Shown here: positions 36,708 to 45,381 of the stretch, one piece after another
How positions within the stretch are numbered: the first letter of the stretch is position 1
How the letters are laid out: each line of letters begins with the position of its first letter
NCBI RefSeq assembly: GCF_000478605.2
Contig: NZ_ASHX02000001.1
Span: forward strand, 2,023,895 to 2,087,894
DNA length: 64,000 nucleotides
Reading direction: 5' to 3'
From: Streptomyces thermolilacinus SPC6
Lineage (GTDB): Bacteria > Actinomycetota > Actinomycetes > Streptomycetales > Streptomycetaceae
Notes under the pieces: model-generated
The model's input: only the letters and a program-made list of their open reading frames with translations
What the model was told of the DNA's origin: nothing
Database searches by the model: none
Program-made: the position numbers and the translations under genes

Positions 36708-37796
36708 TCAGCTCCGGGAGCAGCTGGGGAGCCCCGCCGTGTCTCCCTTGCCGACCTTCTCCAGCGACTTCACCGCGTCCGCGATCGTGTCCACCTTGAT
36801 CAGCGTCAGCCCGTCGGGGGTGGCCGCCGCGGCCGTCGGGCAGTTCGCGGCGGGGGTCAGGAAGTACGAGGCCCCGGCCTGGCGGGCGCCGACCAGCTTC
36901 ATCTCGATGCCGCCGATGGGGCCGACCCTGCCCGTCTCGTCGATCGTGCCCGTACCGGCGACGAAGCGGCCGCCCGTCAGCGGGCCGGGGGTCAGCTTGT
37001 CCACGATGCCGAGCGCGAACATCAGTCCGGCGCTCGGCCCGCCGACGTCGTCCAGCTTGATGTCGATCTGGAACGGGAACGTGTGGTCGGTGCCGGCCTG
37101 GATGCCGACGATCGCCCGGTCCGCGTCGCCCGCCCGCTTGGTCCTGACCGTGATCTCCTCGGTGGTGGTCGGCTCACGGCCGGCCTTCTCCGCCGCGGCG
37201 GCGTCCTTGGCGGGGACGATGGTGAAGTCCACGGGGGCGCCGGGCTTCCGCTTGGTGACGACGGCCGCCACGTCCTTGGGCTCCCGTACGGGCACGCCGT
37301 CCACCGACTTGATCACGTCCCCCGCGTGCAGTCTGCCCTCGGCGGGGCTGCCCTTCTGGACGGACGAGACGACCACGCGCGTCGCCACGGGGAGGCGCAG
37401 CTGCCGGAGCGCGGCCACGCGGGCGCTCTCCTGGGACTGGCTGAACTCCTCGGCGTTCTCCTGCGTGGACTGCTCCTCGGTCTTGCCGTTCGGGTAGAGC
37501 GTCTCGTGCGGGACGACCACGCTGTCGTCGGCGAGCCATCCGGCGACGGCCTCGACGATGTTCATCCTGTACTCCGCACCGGTGACTCTGACGGTCGTCA
37601 TGTTGAGGTGGCCGGACGTCGGGTACGTCTCGTGGCCGGAGATCCGCAGGACCGGCTCGCCGCCGGAGTCACCGAGCGTGTTGACCGTCGGCCCGGGGCT
37701 CATCTCGGAGTAGGGCACCGGGATGAGCACTCCCGCGCAGAGCAGCGCGATGAGGGAGAGGGTGGCGGCGAGCAGCGTCGCGGTGCGGCGTGGCAT
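36708..37796 (-). CDS. PDZ-domain Lon-type serine protease (YlbL-like), membrane anchored
   Basis: A 362-residue protein with one N-terminal membrane helix (LLAATLSLIALLCAGVLIPV), a PDZ domain (residues ~135-215, GSPAEGRLHAGDVIKSVDG) and a C-terminal Lon-type S16 proteolytic domain. The catalytic Ser lies in DDVGGPSAGLMFALG and the catalytic Lys in IGGIEMKLVGARQAG. The topology places the protease outside the cytoplasm. Homologues are known as YlbL or SdrC; substrates are unknown. ATG at 37796. Convergent with the PPA1309 gene. Confidence 0.93.
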   Translation of the reverse strand: MPRRTATLLAATLSLIALLCAGVLIPVPYSEMSPGPTVNTLGDSGGEPVLRISGHETYPTSGHLNMTTVRVTGAEYRMNIVEAVAGWLADDSVVVPHETLYPNGKTEEQSTQENAEEFSQSQESARVAALRQLRLPVATRVVVSSVQKGSPAEGRLHAGDVIKSVDGVPVREPKDVAAVVTKRKPGAPVDFTIVPAKDAAAAEKAGREPTTTEEITVRTKRAGDADRAIVGIQAGTDHTFPFQIDIKLDDVGGPSAGLMFALGIVDKLTPGPLTGGRFVAGTGTIDETGRVGPIGGIEMKLVGARQAGASYFLTPAANCPTAAAATPDGLTLIKVDTIADAVKSLEKVGKGDTAGLPSCSRS

Positions 37797-37857
37797 GGAA
37801 CGACAGTACGGGACCGGTCCGTCAGTGCACCCTCGGGGCCGCCGTCCGGGGTGATCG

Positions 37858-38028
37858 TCAGACGGATTCGCGGCTGGCGTGGGTCTTGTCCATCGCGTCG
37901 CGGAAACGCGCGTAGCCGTCCAGCTCGGCTATGTCCTCGGTGGTACGGCTCCGCGCGGCCCAGCCGCCCCATATCGCGGCGCCGACGGCAGCCGACAGCG
38001 GAATCAGCAACCAGGCGAGTGCTGCCAT
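37858..38028 (-). CDS. Small single-helix membrane protein (56 residues)
   Basis: A short gene starting at ATG 38026-38028 with GGGGAGG six bases upstream, an excellent ribosome binding site. The product has one membrane helix (LAWLLIPLSAAVGAAIWGGW) followed by a charged cytoplasmic tail ending HASRESV. High third-position GC and the strong start support a real gene. Function unknown. It sits 61 bases upstream of the PDZ-Lon protease gene on the same strand, so the two may be co-transcribed. Confidence 0.82.
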   Translation of the reverse strand: MAALAWLLIPLSAAVGAAIWGGWAARSRTTEDIAELDGYARFRDAMDKTHASRESV

Positions 38029-38146
38029 CACAACCTCCCCGTAGTGAAAGCGACTGGCTGATCAGCAGATTAACCAGCTGTCGTCTCAACGCTGCTGCCG
38101 GGGAGACGGTTACGCAAATCGGGGGCGGGGCGGCGGGCTGCGCGGA

Positions 38147-38608
38147 TCAGCAGGAGCCGACCCACTCCTCGGTGCCGTCGGAGAAGCGCTGGTGCTTCCA
38201 GATCGGCACCTCGTGCTTGAGGTCGTCGATCAGCTTCCGGCACGCCGCGAACGCCTCCGCGCGGTGCGGGCACGACACGGCGACGACCACGGCGAGGTCC
38301 CCCACGGCCAGGTCGCCCACCCGGTGGACGGCGGCGAGGGCGCGTACGGGGAAGTCGGCGACGACCTTCTCCGCCACGCGCCGCAGCTCGGCCTCGGCGG
38401 TGGGGTGGCTGGAGTAGCCGAGGGCGTCCACGTCGGCGCCGCCGTCGTGGTTGCGGACGGTCCCGACGAAGAGGGCGGTGCCGCCGGCGGCGTCGTCGCC
38501 GACGGCCCGGAACACCTCGTCCAGGGAGAGCGGCGTGTCGCGGATCGCCAGCAGCCGGACCGGCTGGTCGGCGGCGCGCTCGCCGGGGTGGTCGTAGAGG
38601 GCAGCCAT
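38147..38608 (-). CDS. moaE: Molybdopterin synthase catalytic subunit
   Basis: A 153-residue MoaE that transfers sulphur carried by MoaD to precursor Z. Signatures: ALFVGTVRNHDGG, HRVGDLAVGDLAVVVAVSCP and the C-terminal catalytic region VPIWKHQRFSDGTEEWVGSC with the conserved Lys. ATG at 38608 is preferred over one six codons upstream. No moaD, moaA or other molybdopterin genes are nearby in the window, so the pathway is dispersed. Confidence 0.95.
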   Translation of the reverse strand: MAALYDHPGERAADQPVRLLAIRDTPLSLDEVFRAVGDDAAGGTALFVGTVRNHDGGADVDALGYSSHPTAEAELRRVAEKVVADFPVRALAAVHRVGDLAVGDLAVVVAVSCPHRAEAFAACRKLIDDLKHEVPIWKHQRFSDGTEEWVGSC

Positions 38609-38686
38609 GCCCCCATCGTGCCGCACGCCCCCGCTCCATGGAATTGCCGGTTCACCCGGCGGACACCGCCCCCGTCTTGGAGCCTC

Positions 38687-39796
38687 CTACAGCCCCCTGC
38701 GGCGGCGGGCCCGGCGGACGAGGGCCGCCGTGCCGAGCAGCGCGACCGTGGCGCCCGCCGCTCCCGCCGCCGTGGCGTCCTTGCGGCCCAGGCGGCGGCC
38801 CGCGACGGTGTGCCGTCCCGCGACCTCCTCCAGGAGCGCGGCCAGCACCTCCTCGTTGGTCCAGGACGGCCGCCAGCCCGCGTCGTGGAGCCGCCCGACG
38901 CTCACCACCCAGGGGTGCATCGTGTACGCGAGGTCGCCCGCGGGCGACGGGGTGAGGCCGATGCGGTGCAGCCGGGCCGCCGCGCCCAGGGCGACCGCCG
39001 ACGGCAGCTCCATGCGCCGGATGCCGCTGAGCTCCTCGACCTCCTCCTGCTCCAGCCACCCGTCGCAGCCGACCGCGAACTCGCCGTCGACCTTCTCCAG
39101 CGCCGCGTACTCCAGCGCGCTGACCAGGTCCTCGACGTGGCAGAACTGCCAGGCGGGCCGCGATCCGGCGACGACGAGCAGCCGCGGCGACTCGAAGTAG
39201 CGGGTCAGGGCCGTGTCGGTGCCGCCGACGAGGATGGCGGGGCGTACGACGGTGATGTTGAGCCCCGGGTGCGCGCGGGGCGCCCTGCGCGCGAGGCGCT
39301 CGATCTCCATCAGGTCGCCCACCCCGGTCGCCTCGGCGGTGGCCCGCAGCTCGGCGTCCTCGGAGAGCGGGATGTCGTTGTCGGGGAGGGCGCCGTACAC
39401 CATGGCGGAGGTGCACAGGACGACGCGGCGTACCCCCGCCGCCGCGGCGGCCGTGAGCACCGTCTGCGTACCGCGTACGTTGTACGCCGTGCGGGCGGCG
39501 GCGTCGGTCTCCAGGTCGAGGTCGAGCGCCAGGTGCACCACGACGTCCGCGCCGCGCAGCTTCTCGGCGATGGCCGGGTCCCGCACGTCGAGGATGTGCC
39601 AGCGGGCCTCCGCCACGTCGCCGCGGCGCTCGTCGATGGCTACGACCTGCTTGATCTCCTCGGACGCGACGAGGCGCCGGGTCAGCAGGTCGCCGACGCC
39701 GGACGCGGCTCCGGTGACCGCGACGACGGGGCCCCGGGCGGCGGAGGGGGTTGAACGGTTTCGCGCTGCGCGAACCTGCGGATCTGGGGAACTCAC
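38687..39796 (-). CDS. NAD-dependent epimerase/dehydratase (extended SDR) with C-terminal membrane anchor
   Basis: A 369-residue extended short-chain dehydrogenase-like protein. The Rossmann motif is VVAVTGAASGVGDLL and a downstream conserved stretch is VVLCTSAMVYGALP. The usual YxxxK catalytic pair is not evident (after TSAMVYG the expected Tyr-Lys is missing), so it may be a binding or atypical SDR. The C-terminus ends in a predicted helix (AGATVALLGTAALV) and an Arg cluster, suggesting membrane attachment. GTG at 39796 follows GGAGA; an ATG at 39844 is possible. Substrate unknown. Confidence 0.88.
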   Translation of the reverse strand: MSSPDPQVRAARNRSTPSAARGPVVAVTGAASGVGDLLTRRLVASEEIKQVVAIDERRGDVAEARWHILDVRDPAIAEKLRGADVVVHLALDLDLETDAAARTAYNVRGTQTVLTAAAAAGVRRVVLCTSAMVYGALPDNDIPLSEDAELRATAEATGVGDLMEIERLARRAPRAHPGLNITVVRPAILVGGTDTALTRYFESPRLLVVAGSRPAWQFCHVEDLVSALEYAALEKVDGEFAVGCDGWLEQEEVEELSGIRRMELPSAVALGAAARLHRIGLTPSPAGDLAYTMHPWVVSVGRLHDAGWRPSWTNEEVLAALLEEVAGRHTVAGRRLGRKDATAAGAAGATVALLGTAALVRRARRRRGL

Positions 39797-39986
39797 CAGG
39801 CGTCTCCAGCGGTTGTCTTCAGTACGTACGCGGACAACGCGCACGTACCAGGTGCGTCCATCCTGCCGCAGGCGGTGCTCGGACGGAGCACCGAGCCCCA
39901 GACCCGGCCGGGATGTCTACGCTGGGTGTGATGTCGGGCAACCGCCGTCGGCACAAGGCCGGCGGCCCAACGAGCCGAGGAAACCC

Positions 39987-41438
39987 GTGAGCGACACCCC
40001 ATTCGGATTCGGCCTTCCGCCGGAGGAGCCGGACGACGGCGACGAGGGCAAGAAGAAGCCCGAGGGTGGTGCCAACCCCTTCGGGTTCGGCGGGCTGCCC
40101 GGAGGCCCCGGCGGCGCGGACAACCCGTTCGCCGCGATGTTCGGGTCCTTCAACCCGGCGGACCTGGGCGCCGCCTTCCAGCAGCTCGGCCAGATGCTCA
40201 GCTACGAGGGCGGTCCCGTGAACTGGGACATGGCCAAGCAGATCGCCCGCCAGGCCGTCTCGCAGGGCACCCCGGACGGCACGAAGGACGCCAGCGTCGG
40301 CCCCGCCGATCGGAAGGCCGTCGAGGAGGCCGTGCGCCTGGCCGACCTGTGGCTGGACGGCGTGACGTCCCTGCCCTCCGGTTCGGCCACCGCGGTCGCC
40401 TGGTCGCGCGCGGAGTGGGTCGAGGCGACGCTGCCCGCGTGGCAGCAGCTGGTCGATCCGGTCGCGGAGCGCGTCGGCACGGCCATGGGCGATGTGCTGC
40501 CGCAGGAGATGCAGGCCATGGCGGGCCCGCTGATCGGCATGATGCGCTCCATGGGCGGCGCCATGTTCGGCCAGCAGATCGGCCAGGCCGTGGGCGTGCT
40601 GGCGGGCGAGGTGGTCGGTTCGACCGACATCGGCCTGCCGCTCGGCCCGGCCGGGAAGGCCGCGCTGCTCCCGCTGAACGTGACCGCCTTCGGCCGTGAC
40701 CTGAGCGTCCCACTGGACGAGGTGCGGCTGTACCTGGCGCTGCGCGAGGCCGCCCACCAGCGGCTCTTCGCCCATGTGCCGTGGCTGCGCTCGCACCTGT
40801 TCGGCGCGGTCGAGGGCTACGCGCGCGGGATCAAGGTAGACACGTCCAAGCTGGAGGACGCGGTCGCGCAGCTCGACCCGTCGAATCCGGAGCAGCTCCA
40901 GGAAGCACTTCAGCAGGGCATGTTCCAGCCGGAGGACACGGCCGAGCAGAAGGCGGCCCTGGCCCGGCTGGAGACGGCACTCGCGCTGGTCGAGGGCTGG
41001 GTGGACGCGGTGGTCCACGCGGCGGCCGGTTCCCGGCTGTCCTCGGCGGACGCGCTGCGGGAGACGCTGCGCCGCCGCCGCGCCTCAGGTGGCCCCGCCG
41101 AGCAGACCTTCGCGACGCTGATCGGCCTCCAGCTGCGGCCGCGCCGCCTGCGGGACGCCTCGCGTCTGTGGGCGTCGCTGACCGACGCGCGCGGCGTGGA
41201 CGGCCGGGACGCCCTGTGGGCGCACCCCGACATGCTGCCGACGGCCACGGACCTGGACGACCCGGACGGCTTCGTGCACCGGGAGCACCTGGACTTCTCC
41301 GAGCTGGACAAGATGCTCGGCGAGGCCGCCAACCGGCCGGACGAGGACGACGCGGACGGCGAGGGCGACTCGGACGGCGAGGGCGGCGGCGACGGCGGTC
41401 CTGGCAAGGACGGCAAGGACGGCGGCAGCGGCGAGTGA
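39987..41438 (+). CDS. Zinc-dependent metalloprotease of the DUF2342 (F420-associated) family
   Basis: A 483-residue protein with a disordered Gly/Pro-rich N-terminus (FGFGGLPGG-type), a helical core with the family motif YLALREAAHQRLFAHVPWL (metal-binding His-containing helix) and an acidic Asp/Gly-rich tail. The family is annotated as zinc metalloprotease, coenzyme-F420-biosynthesis-associated, but its substrate is unknown. GTG at 39987 follows GAGGAAA. The stop overlaps the NUDIX gene start by three bases, so the two are coupled. Confidence 0.9.
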   Translation: MSDTPFGFGLPPEEPDDGDEGKKKPEGGANPFGFGGLPGGPGGADNPFAAMFGSFNPADLGAAFQQLGQMLSYEGGPVNWDMAKQIARQAVSQGTPDGTKDASVGPADRKAVEEAVRLADLWLDGVTSLPSGSATAVAWSRAEWVEATLPAWQQLVDPVAERVGTAMGDVLPQEMQAMAGPLIGMMRSMGGAMFGQQIGQAVGVLAGEVVGSTDIGLPLGPAGKAALLPLNVTAFGRDLSVPLDEVRLYLALREAAHQRLFAHVPWLRSHLFGAVEGYARGIKVDTSKLEDAVAQLDPSNPEQLQEALQQGMFQPEDTAEQKAALARLETALALVEGWVDAVVHAAAGSRLSSADALRETLRRRRASGGPAEQTFATLIGLQLRPRRLRDASRLWASLTDARGVDGRDALWAHPDMLPTATDLDDPDGFVHREHLDFSELDKMLGEAANRPDEDDADGEGDSDGEGGGDGGPGKDGKDGGSGE

Positions 41439-41953
41439 GCCTGTACGACGACGCGGTCCTCGTCCTGAAGGGGTACGAGGACCAGGCCGAGCTGCGCGAC
41501 CTGTACCTGGACCACCTCGCGGCGCACGGGGACGACGCGATGTGGAAGCCCTGCGCCGCCGGGCACCTGACGGCGAGCGCGCTGGTAGTGGACCCGGAGC
41601 GCGGCCGGGTGCTGCTGACCCTGCACCGGAAGCTGCGCATGTGGCTCCAGATGGGCGGCCACTGCGAGCCCGAGGACCGCACGATGGCCCTGGCGGCGCT
41701 GCGTGAGGGCACGGAGGAGTCCGGCATCCCGGGTCTGACGCTGCTGCCTGGCGGCCCGGTGCGGCTGGACCGGCACCTGACGCCGTGCGCCTGGCACCTG
41801 GACGTGCAGTACGCGGCGGTGGCCCCGCCGGGCGCGGTGGAGGCGATCAGCGACGAGTCGCTGGACCTGCGCTGGTTCGCGTACGACGAGGTGGCCTCGG
41901 TCGCCGACGAGTCGGTGGTCCGGCTGCTGGAGCGGACGCGGGCCCGCTTGTAG
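41435..41953 (+). CDS. NUDIX hydrolase
   Basis: A 172-residue Nudix-fold hydrolase. The Nudix helix is GGHCEPEDRTMALAALREGTEESGI, which has two residues more than the strict box, like the variant common in actinobacterial homologues. The REgtEES core is intact. Substrate unknown. GTG at 41435 lies inside the metalloprotease stop region (GTGA), so translation is coupled. Followed by a strong terminator. Confidence 0.9.
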   Translation: MSLYDDAVLVLKGYEDQAELRDLYLDHLAAHGDDAMWKPCAAGHLTASALVVDPERGRVLLTLHRKLRMWLQMGGHCEPEDRTMALAALREGTEESGIPGLTLLPGGPVRLDRHLTPCAWHLDVQYAAVAPPGAVEAISDESLDLRWFAYDEVASVADESVVRLLERTRARL

Positions 41954-41980
41954 GCGACTCGGCCCGGGCCTCGGTCACGG

Positions 41981-42014
41981 GTGAGGGGCGGCCTCCGGGG
42001 AGGCCACCCCTCAC
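41981..42014. terminator. Bidirectional terminator between the NUDIX and AIM24 genes
   Basis: GTGAGGGG-C-GGCCTCC pairs with GGAGGCC-A-CCCCTCAC with one mismatch, between convergent genes. Confidence 0.85.
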
Positions 42015-42030
42015 CTGCCGTCTCGGCCGG

Positions 42031-42786
42031 TCAGTTCCAGGCGTTGTTCTGGTTCTGGCCGTGCGCGCCGTGCTGGCCGACGCCGAACTGGGCGGCGGCG
42101 CCCTGTCCGATCTGGGCGTTCTGCGGCGGCATGACCTCGCTGGGCTGGACCAGCGCGAAGCCCTGACCGAGGAAGTTCAGCTCCCAGCCCTCACCCGTGT
42201 TGCCCCGGCGCCTGCGGATGTTCGACGAGTGCGTCTGGGCCTGCATCTGGACGCGCAGCGACGACGACCAGGCGACGACGGCGTCCGCGTCCACGTTGAC
42301 GTACTTGTCCGGGGTGACCTGGAGCATCAGCGGCTGGCCGGACGTCATGAGCGCGACCTGACCGCGGCCGGAGATGTTCAGCTGGTACTTGCCGGAGCCG
42401 GAGATGCCGTACTGGCTGTCCACGGCGATGACCTCGGTGTGCAGCGTCGAGTCGAGCGCCAGCACATAGGCGCTGTCCACCGTCAGCCCGTCCTGGTCCA
42501 CGTCCACGACGTGGATGTACTGCGCCAGGTTGGCGAGGTAGACGGTGCCCTGCCCGGAGCAGCGCATCAGGTCGAGCCCCTCGCCGGTGCGGGCGCGGGC
42601 GGTGCGCTGATTCTGGTTCTGGTACTCGCCGTCGAAGTCCATCAGGCCCTGGTAGGCCACCATGGCGCCCTTTCGGGCGAGGACGTCGTCGTGGCCGGTG
42701 AGCGCCACCCGCAGCAGCTGCGGGTTCTGCACGGTGTACCGGTCCTGGCTCTGCTGTTCCGTGTAGCTGAAAAGCGGGCTCTGCAT
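42031..42786 (-). CDS. AIM24 family protein
   Basis: A 251-residue beta-rich protein of the AIM24/TRAP-like family (signature GMVAYQGLMDF-type strands and WSSSLRVQMQAQT). A Gln/Asn/Gly-rich tail (QFGVGQHGAHGQNQNNAWN) follows the fold. Mitochondrial Aim24 supports inner-membrane organisation; bacterial roles are unknown. ATG at 42786. Last of three adjacent AIM24 genes on the same strand (gaps of 22 and 13 bases), clearly one operon with the TerD-AIM24 fusion upstream. Confidence 0.9.
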   Translation of the reverse strand: MQSPLFSYTEQQSQDRYTVQNPQLLRVALTGHDDVLARKGAMVAYQGLMDFDGEYQNQNQRTARARTGEGLDLMRCSGQGTVYLANLAQYIHVVDVDQDGLTVDSAYVLALDSTLHTEVIAVDSQYGISGSGKYQLNISGRGQVALMTSGQPLMLQVTPDKYVNVDADAVVAWSSSLRVQMQAQTHSSNIRRRRGNTGEGWELNFLGQGFALVQPSEVMPPQNAQIGQGAAAQFGVGQHGAHGQNQNNAWN

Positions 42787-42808
42787 GATCTGTTTCGCTC
42801 CCCCTGGC

Positions 42809-43489
42809 TCAGTGCCGGATCCGCAGGCGGTCGGTACTGTCCTCGCTCGGCTGGACGACGACGATGCCCTGGCCCGAGAAGGCCATCTGGTACGCCTCGC
42901 CGCTGCCCCTGCCGATCAGGGAGCCCGCCTTGAAGCTGCGCTTGCCCTTCACCTTCAGCGCCGGCGACCAGGCGACGAGCGCGTCCGGGTCCACGTACGT
43001 CTCGTCGTCGCCGCGGCCGCAGTCGACGACGATGGGCGTGCCGCGCGAGGTGAGCGCGACCCAGCCCGTCCCGGTGACCTGCACGTTCCACAGGCCCTGG
43101 CCCGCGAACTTGGCCATGCCCTTGACCCGCTCGACGCCCCACTGGAGGTGCGCGTCGAAGGCCAGCAGATTGGTGCCGTTGACGGACAGGGCGTCGTTGT
43201 CGAGGTGGACGACGACCACGTCGGCGCCGTAGTCGGCCAGGTACAGCAGGCCGTCGCCGGAGCACTTCATCAGGGGCGCGCCCTCGCCGGTGACCCACGC
43301 GGAGGCGATCTGCCGCACGGCGGGCGGGTTCGGCTCGTACTGGACGAAGCCCTCGTACGCGACGACGGACCCGGTGCGGGCGAACAGGTCCTGGCCGGTG
43401 GCCATGGCGACCTTCAGCATGGCGCTGCCGTGGTTCTCCATGCGGGCGGTCACCGCGGTGGGGGCGTAGCCCGCGAGTTGCTGGTTCAT
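42809..43489 (-). CDS. AIM24 family protein
   Basis: A 226-residue AIM24-fold protein, paralogous to its neighbours; conserved positions include SVVAYEGFVQYE, MKCSGDGLLYLADYG, LLAFDAHLQW and ALVAWSPALKVKG. It lacks the long tails of the other two. Start ATG at 43489. Second of the three-gene AIM24 operon. Function unknown. Confidence 0.9.
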   Translation of the reverse strand: MNQQLAGYAPTAVTARMENHGSAMLKVAMATGQDLFARTGSVVAYEGFVQYEPNPPAVRQIASAWVTGEGAPLMKCSGDGLLYLADYGADVVVVHLDNDALSVNGTNLLAFDAHLQWGVERVKGMAKFAGQGLWNVQVTGTGWVALTSRGTPIVVDCGRGDDETYVDPDALVAWSPALKVKGKRSFKAGSLIGRGSGEAYQMAFSGQGIVVVQPSEDSTDRLRIRH

Positions 43490-43502
43490 TCTTCGGGCTC
43501 CC

Positions 43503-45263
43503 TCAGACCTCGTACGGCTGGACGACGATGAAGTTTCCGGGGGCGCCCCGGAACTGGAGGTTCACGGTCTCGCCGCTGTGCCCCGGGTAGGCGTTGCGGC
43601 GCAGCCGGACCTGGCTGGAAAGCACCACCTGCGAGGCGGCCGACCAGGCCACGACGGCGTTGCAGTCGGCGAACGTGGTCGGCGTGACCGGCAGGACGAC
43701 CGGGATGCCCTGCGTCTTGACGACGACGGTGCCGGTGCCCTGGAACAGCATGGTGAACAGGGCGCCGCCGGGGATGCCGTGGCCCTCGACGCGGCGGACC
43801 TCGTGGTGCAGCGACTCGTCGAACGCGAGGACGTTCTCGGCGGACACGCAGATGCCGTCGCCCTGGAGCTCGATGGGGTGCAGATGGGCGCTGTTCTCGG
43901 CGAGGAACACCTGGCCGCGGCCGGTGCAGCGCATCAGCTGCATCTCCTGGCCCGTGGCGTTGCCGACGATGCGCCCGGCGAACCCGGCGCCCTTGTAGCC
44001 GAAGTCCACCTTGCCCTGGTACATGACCATGCTGCCCTGGCGGGCCAGCACGGGCGTCTGGCCCATGGCCAGATCGACCCGCATGAGCTGCGCGTTCTGT
44101 GAGGTCCAGCGCTGGCCGGTGGGCGTCTCCCGGTACTTCTGGAGCGCGGCGGCGAGCCCGGCGCCCTGCGGGGCGCCGTGTGGGGCGGGGGCGTGCGGGG
44201 CGCCGGGCGGCATGCCCATGGGCGGCTGCTGGCCGTACGGGCCTGGGGCCGGCTGGGCGTACGGAGCGGGCTGCCCGTACGGGCCGGGCGCGCCGTGCGG
44301 CGGTGTCTGCCCCGGCACGTGGCCGTACGGCGCCCCCGGCTGGTGCGGATGCTGGGGGTGGTGCGGCTGGTGCGGGTGCTGCTGCGGGTACGGGGCCGGG
44401 GGCGGCGTGGGGGCCTGGGGCGCGGACGGGACCTGGGGCGCGGGCGCGTGGGGCGCGGGCGGGGCCTGCGGGGTCACGGGGCCGACCATGGTGGGCTGGG
44501 CGTGCAGCGGCTGCTGCGGCTGCGCCGGGGCGGGCGCCGGGGGCGGCGTGTGCACCGGTGCCGGGGCGGGCGCGGCGGCCGGGGGCGGTGCGGGCGCGGG
44601 GGCCGGTGCCGGGGCGGCGAAGCCGGGCGCGGGCTGGGCCTGCTGGGGCGGCACGGAACCGCCGGGCGGCGGCGCGAAGCCGGGTGCGTCCTGCTGCGGG
44701 ACCACGGCCTGCGGCGCCTGCTGGGGCTGCTCCTCCTCCAGTACCTCGCCGCCGAAGTTCTTCAGCAGCGCTTCCAGGCCGCCGTCGAAGCCCTGGCCGA
44801 CAGCGGCGAAGCGCCAGCCGTCCTTGCGGTAGAAGTCGCCCAGCATGACGGCGCGCTCGGTGGAGAACTCGGCGCCGCTGAACGCGTAGCGCGCGACCTC
44901 CTCGCCGCCCGCGACGATCCGGATGTACCCCGGCCCCACCTGCGACATCTGTCCGGCGCCGTCGATCGTGGCCGTGAAGGACAGCTTGTGGATCGCCTCG
45001 GGCACGCGGTCCAGCGTGACGCGGAACGACTCGGTGTCCCCGGCCTGCGCGCCGAGCAGCTGGATGGACTCCTCGGGGGACTTCGGCTGGTTGAAGAAGA
45101 CGAAGTACCGGTCGTCGGAGAGCCGCTCGTCGGCGTCGAGGCCGAAGCAGCTGATGTCGAAGGTCAGCCCAGGGCCCGCGATCTGCACGCCGACGTACAG
45201 ATCGGTCCCGGCTGTGAGATCACTGATCCGGGCCTTGTGGCCCCGTTGGAATTCCCTGGACAT
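43503..45263 (-). CDS. TerD-AIM24 fusion protein
   Basis: A 586-residue two-domain protein. Residues 1-175 are a TerD domain (VGVQIAGPGLTFDISCFGLD; calcium-binding acidic loop FGLDADERLSDDRYFVFFNQ). Residues ~176-366 form a low-complexity linker rich in Pro, Ala, Gln, His and Gly (PYGQPAP- and HPHQPHHPQ-like repeats). Residues ~385-586 are an AIM24 domain (SMVMYQGKVDFGYKGAGFAG). TerD proteins are linked to stress and surface signalling. ATG at 45263. First gene of the operon containing two more AIM24 genes. Confidence 0.93.
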   Translation of the reverse strand: MSREFQRGHKARISDLTAGTDLYVGVQIAGPGLTFDISCFGLDADERLSDDRYFVFFNQPKSPEESIQLLGAQAGDTESFRVTLDRVPEAIHKLSFTATIDGAGQMSQVGPGYIRIVAGGEEVARYAFSGAEFSTERAVMLGDFYRKDGWRFAAVGQGFDGGLEALLKNFGGEVLEEEQPQQAPQAVVPQQDAPGFAPPPGGSVPPQQAQPAPGFAAPAPAPAPAPPPAAAPAPAPVHTPPPAPAPAQPQQPLHAQPTMVGPVTPQAPPAPHAPAPQVPSAPQAPTPPPAPYPQQHPHQPHHPQHPHQPGAPYGHVPGQTPPHGAPGPYGQPAPYAQPAPGPYGQQPPMGMPPGAPHAPAPHGAPQGAGLAAALQKYRETPTGQRWTSQNAQLMRVDLAMGQTPVLARQGSMVMYQGKVDFGYKGAGFAGRIVGNATGQEMQLMRCTGRGQVFLAENSAHLHPIELQGDGICVSAENVLAFDESLHHEVRRVEGHGIPGGALFTMLFQGTGTVVVKTQGIPVVLPVTPTTFADCNAVVAWSAASQVVLSSQVRLRRNAYPGHSGETVNLQFRGAPGNFIVVQPYEV

Positions 45264-45381
45264 GCGTTACGACCGTCCCCCATCCCGGATTGGTGTGCGT
45301 CGCGCCAGGCTAACGGCTGGGTCCGACACGGGACACGTCGGCGACCGGCTCGGTACGGACTCGGTACAAGGCCGGTGATCG

